From positions 1 to 8,478 of the forward strand of contig CAYYNP010000379.1 in the NCBI GenBank assembly GCA_964472545.1: 8,478 nucleotides of DNA, read 5' to 3'. How positions within the stretch are numbered: position 1 is the first letter of the stretch; the number at the start of each line of letters is the position of its first letter. Below the pieces are notes generated by a model. It was not told where the DNA came from. It did not search any database and saw only the letters and a list, made by a program, of their open reading frames with translations. This DNA is from CAYYNP01 sp964472545 (GTDB lineage: Bacteria; Planctomycetota; Planctomycetia; Pirellulales; Thermoguttaceae). Position numbers and translations under genes: made by a program. Below, piece by piece: positions 1 through 6,270 of this stretch.

Positions 1-62
1 GGGTTGTGACGTCAGCTCCGGAGTTTCGTCCGTCGCCACATCGGAGTCTGTGGCTGGAGGCT

Positions 63-86
63 GGGTGCCGCGTTGGGTGCCGCGTT
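63..86. repeat. 12-nt tandem duplication
   Basis: GGGTGCCGCGTT is present twice head to tail (63-74 and 75-86), immediately before the first palindrome. A related string (CGGCACCC, the reverse complement of part of the unit) follows the second palindrome at about 158-165, so the palindrome pair may be framed by a loosely inverted GGGTGCCG flank. Confidence 0.6.
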
Positions 87-89
87 GGT

Positions 90-119
90 CAACATGCCCA
101 CGCTTGCGTGGGCATGTTG
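90..119. repeat. Palindrome, copy 1 (13-bp stem, CTTG loop)
   Basis: CAACATGCCCACG (90-102) pairs perfectly with 107-119 around the tetraloop CTTG. The central 20 nt (95-114) are the exact reverse complement of the second palindrome at 138-157. It has no T-tract on either side, so it looks more like a dispersed REP-like element than an intrinsic terminator. It lies about 140 nt downstream of the operon's last stop codon. Confidence 0.8.
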
Positions 120-137
120 AGGACCTCGAACACGGCA

Positions 138-157
138 TGCCCACGCAAGCGTGGGCA
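138..157. repeat. Palindrome, copy 2 (9-bp stem, AA loop)
   Basis: TGCCCACGC (138-146) pairs with GCGTGGGCA (149-157) around AA. It repeats the core of the first palindrome in inverted orientation, so the two copies could also pair with each other across the 18-nt gap. Flanks differ beyond the core, which suggests two insertions or a diverged paired element. Confidence 0.8.
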
Positions 158-207
158 CGGCACCCAAAATCCCGAATCTCATCGGCCAGTATGGGTACAC
201 CGAGACG

Positions 208-236
208 GGCCTGTCAAGTCCGAGAGGCGACAGGCC
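208..236 (-). terminator. Possible hairpin downstream of the operon (weak terminator candidate)
   Basis: GGCCTGTC (208-215) and GACAGGCC (229-236) form a perfect 8-bp stem with a 13-nt loop, starting about 24 nt after the stop of the last gene in the direction of transcription. No U-tract follows on the minus strand, so it is not a canonical intrinsic terminator. It may stabilise the 3' end or mean nothing. Confidence 0.3.
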
Positions 237-259
237 ACCGCAGAAAGAAACGCAGCGAC

Positions 260-2362
260 TTACGCCGCCCGCTCCATTTGCCGCGGATCGGCTTCGGCGG
301 GAGAGGTCGGCAGCGTCTTTTCGGCCGGCACGCCGGCCACCGCGGCGTTGAACACGCCCACCTGAAACCGGGGATTGTACTCGCAATCGACGCGGCGGTA
401 ACAAGCCGCCCGGATATCGTCGCGCGAACGCGGCCGCTTCAGCCAGGCGTGGATCACCCGGGCGAGGTCGCCGGCATCGCCGCGGCGGAACAGATCGCCC
501 GTTTCACCGGGGATGATGGCCTCGGCCTCCGGGCCTTGATGGGCATTGGGATCGTCGTGCGTGACGACCGGGGTCCCGTAGGCCAGGCTGTGCAGGCAAC
601 TGAGCCCCACGGCGCCCGGCCCCACGCAGAGATCGGCACTGCTGATCAGCAGCCCAAGCTCCTGCTCCTCGTAGCAGGGGCCGTAGAACTGCACCTGCCC
701 TTGGAGCCCGAGTTGTTGCGTCAGCGCCCGGAGGTTCTCTTCGTCGGGACCGTCGCCGACGATCAGCACGTTGACGTCGCGGCCGCGGTTGGCGAGGTGT
801 TTGGCCGCCTGCAAGAGCAAGTCGAGACGCTTCGACGGCAACAACCGTCCCACCCACAACAGCAAGGGGAGATACGGCCGTGCGAAGATTCGCCGCCTGA
901 ACTCTCGCCGATCGGCCGACTTGATCTGACGTCGCACGCCGACCTGGGCTTCGTGGTCCAGCGAGTTGAGAACCACGTAGAGCGAATCGCTACGAAAGCC
1001 CTTCTTCAGGCAGATTTCGCGGGAGCGGTTGGCATAGAGCAGCATCGCATGGGCAAAGCGGTAGCACTGTTTCCGCACCCACCCCTTGAGGCCCTCTTCG
1101 TCGCGTTTGAAACCGTGGCTCCAGAAGAGCACGCGCTTGCCGCGGAGCCGCGCGACGATCGCCGCGATCCAGTTGGTCAACAGATGCGGATTGCCTTCGA
1201 CGATCAGCACGTCGAACTTGCGCGAAACGGCCAGCTTCAGTACGGTGCTCTGCCAGACGAGCTTGGGGGTGAGCCAAAGGTTGCGCATCCGCCGAAAGCG
1301 GTCGCAGAGTGGATCGTCGGCCGCGAGGAAATCCTCGTGGTCGACCGTCTCGATCTCTTCGTAGTGCTCGCCGTAGTAGAGCCAGACTTGCGGAGCCGGC
1401 GGCGGCTGACGGCAGAGTTCCAGAAAGAGCGATCGGCGGTAGTGGGAGAAGCCCGACTGGACCAGCGCCACCCGGGGCGGTGCTGCATGGCCGCCGCTCC
1501 GTCGGCCGTAGTAGACGTCGCGGAGCTTGAAGTACTTCCTAATGGCCGCGGCACGGCAAGGCTTGCGCGACGCCAGGATGCCCGGCAGCCGGCAACAAGC
1601 GGCAGCCACGGCGGCCAAGTACTTGTGGAACGTCCGGCGGCGGAGCGAGTAGATCCCCAAAGAGACGATGCGCGCCAGGAAGTACTTTAGCATCAGCCAA
1701 AGCGGAAACAGCCGCAACACGGTCAACAGGCTGTTGCGATACCGCAGATAGTCCCAACGGCCCGCCCCCGAGCCGGTCACCTTCGGGTCGGGGTGCCACA
1801 TCACGATGCCCGGGTGGTAGACGATCTTGTATCCGGCATCGATTGCCCGGATCGCCAGGTCGGCCTCTTCGCCGAGGAGGAAGAAATCTTCGGGGTAGTC
1901 GCCGACTTCGTGCAGCATGTTGCGACTGAAGGCCGAAACGCCGCCGCCGAATTCCGACGTCTCGGCGCACGTCTCCTCCGCCTCCAATCGCGCGTCCTCG
2001 CCGGGACAACACCTGCGCATGGCCACAATGCCCACCGACGGATCGGCCCCGAAGCACTCGATCACCCGCCGCAGGGCCCCTTCGCCCAAGTAGCCGTCGT
2101 CGTCGAGGTTGACGATATAATCACTCGTGGAGTTGGCAAAGACGTGATTGCGGCCGCCGGGGCAGCCGAGGTTCCGCGGCAGGCAGATCAGCCGGACCTC
2201 GGGGAAGCGGGCGCGGATCGCTTCCGGCGTGCCGTCGTCGGAGTGGTTGTCGACGACCACGATCTCGACGTCCTCGACGTCCTGGTCGAGGGCCGATTGT
2301 ACCGCTTTCTGCACGGCCTCTTTGCGGTTACGCGTGAGGATGCCAACGGTGATTCGAGGCAT
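260..2362 (-). CDS. Bifunctional glycosyltransferase: GT2 domain fused to GT4-like domain
   Basis: This 700-residue protein has two transferase modules in one uninterrupted frame. Residues 1 to about 240 are a GT2 (GT-A fold) domain: MPRITVGILTRNR start, VVVDNHSDDGT at 35-45, the metal-binding LDDDG at 86-90, GEEADLAIRA at 164-173 in the acceptor/catalytic-acid region, and WHP at 189-191. A hydrophobic stretch at 212-240 may touch the membrane. Residues 297-700 are GT-B, GT4-like: RVALVQSGF at 297-305, LLWVGRLLPSKRLDLLLQA at 501-519, GDGPDEENL at 536-544, and YGTPVVTHDD at 595-604. The usual EX7E pair is replaced by Gly583 and His591. The protein should add two sugars in succession to a lipid-linked acceptor at the cytoplasmic face. 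The ATG at 2362 follows AGGAG (11 nt away), which overlaps the polymerase stop; the intergenic gap is 14 nt. It is the last gene of the cluster. Sugar specificities are unknown. Confidence 0.92.
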   Translation of the reverse strand: MPRITVGILTRNRKEAVQKAVQSALDQDVEDVEIVVVDNHSDDGTPEAIRARFPEVRLICLPRNLGCPGGRNHVFANSTSDYIVNLDDDGYLGEGALRRVIECFGADPSVGIVAMRRCCPGEDARLEAEETCAETSEFGGGVSAFSRNMLHEVGDYPEDFFLLGEEADLAIRAIDAGYKIVYHPGIVMWHPDPKVTGSGAGRWDYLRYRNSLLTVLRLFPLWLMLKYFLARIVSLGIYSLRRRTFHKYLAAVAAACCRLPGILASRKPCRAAAIRKYFKLRDVYYGRRSGGHAAPPRVALVQSGFSHYRRSLFLELCRQPPPAPQVWLYYGEHYEEIETVDHEDFLAADDPLCDRFRRMRNLWLTPKLVWQSTVLKLAVSRKFDVLIVEGNPHLLTNWIAAIVARLRGKRVLFWSHGFKRDEEGLKGWVRKQCYRFAHAMLLYANRSREICLKKGFRSDSLYVVLNSLDHEAQVGVRRQIKSADRREFRRRIFARPYLPLLLWVGRLLPSKRLDLLLQAAKHLANRGRDVNVLIVGDGPDEENLRALTQQLGLQGQVQFYGPCYEEQELGLLISSADLCVGPGAVGLSCLHSLAYGTPVVTHDDPNAHQGPEAEAIIPGETGDLFRRGDAGDLARVIHAWLKRPRSRDDIRAACYRRVDCEYNPRFQVGVFNAAVAGVPAEKTLPTSPAEADPRQMERAA

Positions 2363-2376
2363 GAAGGATCGGACTC

Positions 2377-3915
2377 CTAGCGATGGTGCAGACCGGCCGC
2401 CCGCCGCCGGTGCGACGAAAAGGGGTGCGACGAAAAGGGGGCAGGCACCATTTGTGCGCAGCACGCTTCTGGCCGCTGGGGCAATTGGTGCCTGACCCCT
2501 TTTCGTTGCGGAGAGGCTCCGTTGGCCCATTGTCTTGCCCCGGCGACGAACCCCAGGGCGCAACCGACGACGGCCCAGGGCATCTTGGTGGTGTCGACGC
2601 TGAGCGTCATCATCAGCGGCAGGAAGCCGGCCAGGTAGGCCAGCAGGCTGGCACAGACCGCCCGATAGGCCGTCGGCTGCCCGGGCGTCGTGCCCCGCAA
2701 ACACCCCCAGACCGCTCGGCCGAGCAGCCACACGTAGAGCCCCAGGAAGACCAGTCCGCCCTTGATGTAGATGTCGACCAGGCAGCAATGCGGGTACTTG
2801 ACGATGCCCAACTGCTGCCAATACTCCGCGTAGCCGTTGAGGTTTCCCAGCAGGTTCGGGCCGGTGGTCAGTTCGTCGGCCAGATACCGGTAGGCGGCAA
2901 TGCGAAAGGCGAACGAGGCGTCGCGGCTGAGATCGGTGGCCTCGAACACGGCTACGATCGTGTCGAACAGACCGTACTGCCACTGCAATCCGATGAGCGC
3001 CGCCACGACGATCGCCACGAACGCCAACGATTTGGCGCTCAACAGGGATCGACGCTTCTGCGAACTCAACAGCGAGCGCAGCGTAAGCGAAACGCCCAAC
3101 GCCGCGGCGACCGCCACAGAGCCGGCCCGGGAGTTCAACTGCAGCGCAGCGAATAGCGAGAGGCAGAGTCCCACCATCAGCGCCACGGCCCAGGCCGAGC
3201 CGGCCAACCGGCGGCAATGCACCGCCAGCAGCGGCCCGAAGGCAAAGCACGGCAGGAAGTAGATCGCCACGATGTTCGGATCGAAGGCCCCGGAAACCCG
3301 CGCACACTCGACGCCGTTGCGGATCACGAAGACCTTGCCGTCGACCAGCCCGAAGTAGCAGCCGATGACGTAGGCGGTGATCACACCGCCGCAGCAGAAG
3401 AGGATCGTGCAGATCCGCGATGCCGCCCGCAGATCGCTGCAGTTGACGTAGAAGAAGAGCAGATAGAGGAACGCGCCGTGCAGACTGATCATCCGATCGG
3501 CGAGGCTGTCGAAGGCCGAGGCCCCGGCCGAAGCGAAGACGATGTACGGCAGGCAAACCATAAACGCGATGGCCCAGACGATGAACACAGGCCGCCCTTT
3601 GGCGTACTTGGCCGGACAGCAGAGCAGGTCGCAAGCCACGATCGCCGGAAAGGCGGCCCGGCTGAGGCTCAGCAGCCAGATGCCCGGGAAGAACAGCCCG
3701 AGCGTGTAGTCGACGCCGACGGTCAGTGCGGCGAGCGTTACCAACAACAGCGAGCGGTCGTTCGTAAGCTCGGTCGACGCCGTAACGGTGGGATGGCCGA
3801 CGGCTGAGCGTAGCGGTGCCGGGGCAGCGGAGGCAGAAGATGCCCCATTCTGGGGCACCGCTGCGCTTTGCCCCAGCCACCCATCTCGCCGTCTGGAAAG
3901 GAGACTCGGCTTCAT
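2377..3915 (-). CDS. Wzy/O-antigen ligase-like membrane polymerase with repeat-encoded termini
   Basis: This 512-residue multi-pass membrane protein resembles the O-antigen ligase/polymerase (Wzy_C) superfamily. Visible signs are many membrane helices from about residue 55 to 460; GAFDPN at 209-214, like the F-x-N-P-N motif; LNSRAGS at 260-266, like the conserved SR-x-G of the family; and YPHCCLVDIYIKGG at 374-387, the region of the family's conserved His followed by a glycine. It would polymerise or ligate lipid-linked glycan outside the inner membrane. The ATG at 3915 overlaps the sulfotransferase stop (ATGA), with GGAGG 12 nt upstream. The open frame continues upstream to 4215, but that is inside the sulfotransferase. 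Both ends are odd: residues 11-42 are encoded by a GC-rich inverted repeat and about 471-502 by a second, unrelated inverted repeat with a 15-nt duplication (PFSSHPFSSH). The membrane core looks intact. Polymerase versus ligase cannot be settled here. Confidence 0.85.
   Translation of the reverse strand: MKPSLLSRRRDGWLGQSAAVPQNGASSASAAPAPLRSAVGHPTVTASTELTNDRSLLLVTLAALTVGVDYTLGLFFPGIWLLSLSRAAFPAIVACDLLCCPAKYAKGRPVFIVWAIAFMVCLPYIVFASAGASAFDSLADRMISLHGAFLYLLFFYVNCSDLRAASRICTILFCCGGVITAYVIGCYFGLVDGKVFVIRNGVECARVSGAFDPNIVAIYFLPCFAFGPLLAVHCRRLAGSAWAVALMVGLCLSLFAALQLNSRAGSVAVAAALGVSLTLRSLLSSQKRRSLLSAKSLAFVAIVVAALIGLQWQYGLFDTIVAVFEATDLSRDASFAFRIAAYRYLADELTTGPNLLGNLNGYAEYWQQLGIVKYPHCCLVDIYIKGGLVFLGLYVWLLGRAVWGCLRGTTPGQPTAYRAVCASLLAYLAGFLPLMMTLSVDTTKMPWAVVGCALGFVAGARQWANGASPQRKGVRHQLPQRPEACCAQMVPAPFSSHPFSSHRRRAAGLHHR
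2410..2439. repeat. 15-nt direct tandem duplication, in frame
   Basis: GTGCGACGAAAAGGG occurs twice head to tail (2410-2424, 2425-2439). The second copy overlaps the outer part of the inverted repeat's left arm. Being a multiple of three, it keeps the polymerase frame and yields PFSSHPFSSH near its C-terminus. It looks like a local slippage or insertion-associated duplication at the repeat's edge. Confidence 0.85.
2431..2505. repeat. REP/MITE-like inverted repeat inside the 3' end of the polymerase gene
   Basis: The left arm at 2431-2453 and right arm at 2483-2505 are complementary at 21 of 23 positions; the right arm contains GGTGCCTGACCCCTTTTCG. The 29-nt centre (2454-2482) is not conserved between arms. 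The GGTGCCTGACCCC core recalls REP-type palindromes associated with RAYT (REP-associated tyrosine transposase) proteins, though no transposase lies in this window. The whole repeat is translated as part of the C-terminal tail of the polymerase, after its last membrane helix, and lies just before the glycosyltransferase gene. Its transcript could fold into a long hairpin between the two cistrons. Confidence 0.85.
3791..3885. repeat. GC-rich imperfect inverted repeat inside the 5' end of the polymerase gene
   Basis: Arms at 3807-3820 and 3854-3867 are complementary at 13 of 14 positions (AGCGTAGCGGTGCC against its reverse complement with one change). Inside lies a smaller perfect hairpin, TGCCCCA (3841-3847), loop TTC, TGGGGCA (3851-3857). 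Looser complementarity continues outward to about 3791 and 3885. The segment translates as residues 11-42 of the polymerase, an Ala/Ser/Pro-rich stretch unlike a membrane protein start. It resembles the short mobile palindromic repeats common in planctomycete genomes; that family assignment is from memory and not checked. Confidence 0.7.
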
Positions 3916-4943
3916 CGCGTCGGCAGCCCTCCACGGGTTTCGCGTTGGGCCGGAAGAACCCCGCCGACTCGGTGCAGAGTTCGCCACGCGCGGCCGAGCA
4001 GGTTGGCGTACCACCGCTGTTTGTGCCGGCGGAAGTAGCCGAATCGGCGCCAGTAGCGCAGGAAGAGTTCGCCGAGCATCATGCGGTAGTGTTCCGCCGA
4101 CGACGGCCCGCGGGCCGTCGTCCCGTAAATCGTCGAGTAGCCGGCCAACTCCAGCAGGTTGCCGTTGTAGAATTCGTAGAGTTCGATCTGCCGGGGGCTG
4201 AGCTGCCGCTTCCATTGATCGATGCGGTCGGCCTGCGGGACGGAACCCACCAAGGCATGCTGCCGATGATTGGCCCCGGGCAGCCGAAAACCGTCGCCGC
4301 GGACCATCGGCGGCTCGAATTCCGCGCCCAGGAAACCGCAGATCCGTTCGAGCACGTCATCCGGCTGGCGCACCAGTTCCTCGTAGGTGACCCGCAGCAC
4401 GCGCCGATCGGAAAACACCGCTTCGGCGGCCAGCCCAAGTCCGATACAGCGACACCACATCTCGGCCGCCTTGTCCAGCGTGTGCGGCCCCCAGTCCAAC
4501 GGCAGCACGGAAGCCGCCACCGCGCGGCCGTCGCGCACCAGGTGGATCATCTTGGCGTCGGGAAAACTCTCCAACAGGAACTTGGCGTGGCTGACATTGG
4601 CCGGCGTATGGTCGATCCAGTAACCGAAGTCCGCCTTGGCGTTTTGCCGGCCGTACTCGGCCAGGAATCGTTCGATGAACTGGCGGTACGTTCCGTCGAA
4701 GCAAGCCGGAGCAAATCGCGCATCGTCCAGATCCAGTTTCCAGAGCCTAAACAACACGTCGCGTTTCAAGCGGTCGAGTACTTCAGGGATCGAGTCCTGC
4801 GAGAGTTTTCCACCGGCAATCCTCGGCACGTCGGTCTTGAAGTGGAACTCCGGCGTGGCCAGCATCTGCGAATGGGTGCCCAACATCGCGCCGAGCATCG
4901 TCGTGCCGCTGCGGCCGCAGCCGCCGATAAACACGGGGATCAT
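3912..4943 (-). CDS. PAPS-dependent sulfotransferase family protein
   Basis: This 343-residue protein opens directly with the 5'-phosphosulfate binding loop: MIPVFIGGCGRSGTTML, with the GRSGTT core at 10-15. The 3'-phosphate loop is recognisable as LVRDGRAVAASVL at 135-147, and YEELVRQP at 187-194 matches the later conserved region of bacterial Sulfotransfer_1/3 proteins. Such enzymes move a sulfuryl group from PAPS to a hydroxyl or amine of a carbohydrate or other acceptor in the cytoplasm. The start is firm: the ATG immediately precedes the P-loop strand and has AGGTG (4948-4952) four bases upstream, overlapping the flippase stop region. The stop overlaps the next gene's start as ATGA. The C-terminal region after about residue 270 is rich in Arg, Trp and Tyr and has no motif I recognise. 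Position among flippase, polymerase and glycosyltransferase genes suggests that the acceptor is the surface glycan or its lipid-linked unit. Confidence 0.92.
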   Translation of the reverse strand: MIPVFIGGCGRSGTTMLGAMLGTHSQMLATPEFHFKTDVPRIAGGKLSQDSIPEVLDRLKRDVLFRLWKLDLDDARFAPACFDGTYRQFIERFLAEYGRQNAKADFGYWIDHTPANVSHAKFLLESFPDAKMIHLVRDGRAVAASVLPLDWGPHTLDKAAEMWCRCIGLGLAAEAVFSDRRVLRVTYEELVRQPDDVLERICGFLGAEFEPPMVRGDGFRLPGANHRQHALVGSVPQADRIDQWKRQLSPRQIELYEFYNGNLLELAGYSTIYGTTARGPSSAEHYRMMLGELFLRYWRRFGYFRRHKQRWYANLLGRAWRTLHRVGGVLPAQRETRGGLPTR

Positions 4944-4946
4944 GGT

Positions 4947-6251
4947 TCACCTGCTCGTTAGACTCGCCGGAGGCCGGCGCGGACCGAAGACCGACCAATC
5001 GGCCACCCGAAAACGAAATACCTCAGCCAGCGGCACGCCGCTAAAAAACCTGAACGCCAAGGCCAGCAGACACGAAGCCACGACGTAGTTGGCCGTGGTG
5101 GCCCACGCCGCTGCGGAGATACCCCACGACGGCAACAGCCACCAAATCAACGCCACGTTCACTGCCGCCCCGGCACCCACCGCCAACGACGCGACGCCGG
5201 GATGCTTCGTGCCGATCAGATAGGAAAGGAACACCTTGCCCGTGCAAAACGCGGCCGTGCCGATGGCCAGAATCCGGATCAACGGCACGGCCGGCAGGAA
5301 GTCGGGCGAGAAGAGGATGCCGACCACCGGCGTGGCCAACGCCGCCATCGCCAACAGCACGCCGATCGAAATCACGTGCACCAGCCGCGCCACCCGGCAA
5401 ACGAGGTCCTTGCTGCCATGGCGGTCGCCGGCCACTCGAGGCAACAGTACGGTGGTCACCGCCTCGGGGATCATCTCCACCAATTTCGTCAATCGGGCAG
5501 CCACGGCAAACCAGCCGATCTCGACCGGCGTGGCGAAGAACGCCAGGGCAAGCGTGCCGATCTGCACGTTCGCCGCGTTGCCGATCTTGCCGGAGTAGTA
5601 TCGCAGGCCGTACGAGAGCATCCGCCGGAACTTGCCCAGCGACGGCCGCACCCAAGCCAACCGGCACTTGGCGGCAAAGATCCACAGACAGACGACGGTC
5701 GTCACCACGCCCGTGACGATCGACGCCGCCAACGCCCCCTCGACACCCCAACCGAAGCCCAACAGGAAGACAATCGTGGTCGACAACTGCAACACCGACC
5801 GCACGATCACTACCATGCTGTAGTGCGTGAACAGCTCCACGGCCGTCAGCAGCCGTTCGATGATGCCCGAGAAGAGCAGCACCGGTACCAACCACAGCGA
5901 TAGCCGAAACGCCTCGCGCGTGGCCTGGGAGAAGAACGCGATCGGGCGGTCGATCAGCCACAAGCCGATGGCCATTGCCGCGACCGACGAAATGACGCAA
6001 TAGACGGTGGAGTAGAACAGGCCTTCGGAAATCGAGAACTTCCGCGAAGCCACGTAATACGTCGCGCCGTAGTCGCAGCCGACGGAAAAGACCATCACCA
6101 GCAAGGCGGGAAACAACAGACAGACCGCCAGCGAGCCACGGTCGGCCGGTCCCAGGCTCCAAGCCAACAGACTCTGCGTCAACACACCGGTCGACAGCGC
6201 GCCGAGGCGGCCGCCCAATACCATGCTCACGTTGCGAATGCCGGTGGTCAT
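4947..6251 (-). CDS. Wzx/MurJ-like polysaccharide flippase (MOP superfamily)
   Basis: This 434-residue protein is hydrophobic throughout, with about 12 predicted membrane segments. It has the layout of polysaccharide exporters of the MOP superfamily, which flip undecaprenyl-linked oligosaccharides from the cytoplasmic to the outer face of the inner membrane. Recognisable elements are an N-terminal amphipathic start followed by GPADRG at 34-39, a central basic loop around residues 200-224 leading into the second half, and the C-terminal-half motif FSPDFLPAVPLIRILAIG at 314-331, typical of these transporters. The length is normal for the family. The ATG at 6251 lies 19 nt after the stop of the asparagine-synthetase-like gene; upstream GAGAG is a weak and rather distant ribosome site. 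The gene ends 3 nt before the sulfotransferase start. Neighbouring glycosyltransferase and Wzy-like genes support a Wzx role. The exact cargo is unknown. Confidence 0.92.
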   Translation of the reverse strand: MTTGIRNVSMVLGGRLGALSTGVLTQSLLAWSLGPADRGSLAVCLLFPALLVMVFSVGCDYGATYYVASRKFSISEGLFYSTVYCVISSVAAMAIGLWLIDRPIAFFSQATREAFRLSLWLVPVLLFSGIIERLLTAVELFTHYSMVVIVRSVLQLSTTIVFLLGFGWGVEGALAASIVTGVVTTVVCLWIFAAKCRLAWVRPSLGKFRRMLSYGLRYYSGKIGNAANVQIGTLALAFFATPVEIGWFAVAARLTKLVEMIPEAVTTVLLPRVAGDRHGSKDLVCRVARLVHVISIGVLLAMAALATPVVGILFSPDFLPAVPLIRILAIGTAAFCTGKVFLSYLIGTKHPGVASLAVGAGAAVNVALIWWLLPSWGISAAAWATTANYVVASCLLALAFRFFSGVPLAEVFRFRVADWSVFGPRRPPASLTSR

Positions 6252-6270
6252 CGTCCGATGCGAAACTCTC

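Larger units (their letters stand above)
1..259. other. Non-coding stretch downstream of the operon
   Basis: I see no supportable gene here. The frames that remain open across it continue antisense into the glycosyltransferase gene, lack family features and have unusual Arg/Pro/His-rich composition. The stretch holds a 12-nt tandem duplication, two mutually inverted palindromes and one further hairpin. It could separate this operon from another unit to the left. Confidence 0.6.

Noticed and set aside
90..157. Bidirectional intrinsic terminator
   Set aside because: The stems are strong, but neither copy is followed by a T-tract on either strand, and the two cores are repeat copies of each other.
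50..1690. A 546-codon open frame on the plus strand
   Set aside because: It is antisense to the glycosyltransferase gene, has no recognisable domain, and long antisense frames are expected in GC-rich coding DNA. The minus-strand frame has clear GT2 and GT4 motifs.
2363..3934. Upstream extension of the glycosyltransferase frame through the polymerase gene
   Set aside because: The open frame continues to 3934, but this part is Arg/Gly-rich shadow sequence. GT2 homology begins right at the ATG at 2362, which has an AGGAG upstream.
3916..4215. Upstream extension of the polymerase frame
   Set aside because: It would overlap 300 nt of the sulfotransferase with no membrane or family features; the ATGA-overlapping ATG at 3915 is simpler.
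3816..4961. A 381-codon open frame on the plus strand
   Set aside because: It is antisense to the sulfotransferase, whose P-loop and phosphate-binding motifs are unmistakable; the composition (rich in Arg, Gln, His) is that of a shadow frame.
5041..6162. A second minus-strand open frame of 373 codons inside the flippase gene
   Set aside because: It is the +1-shifted shadow of the flippase, Arg/Gly/Val-rich without membrane segments or motifs.
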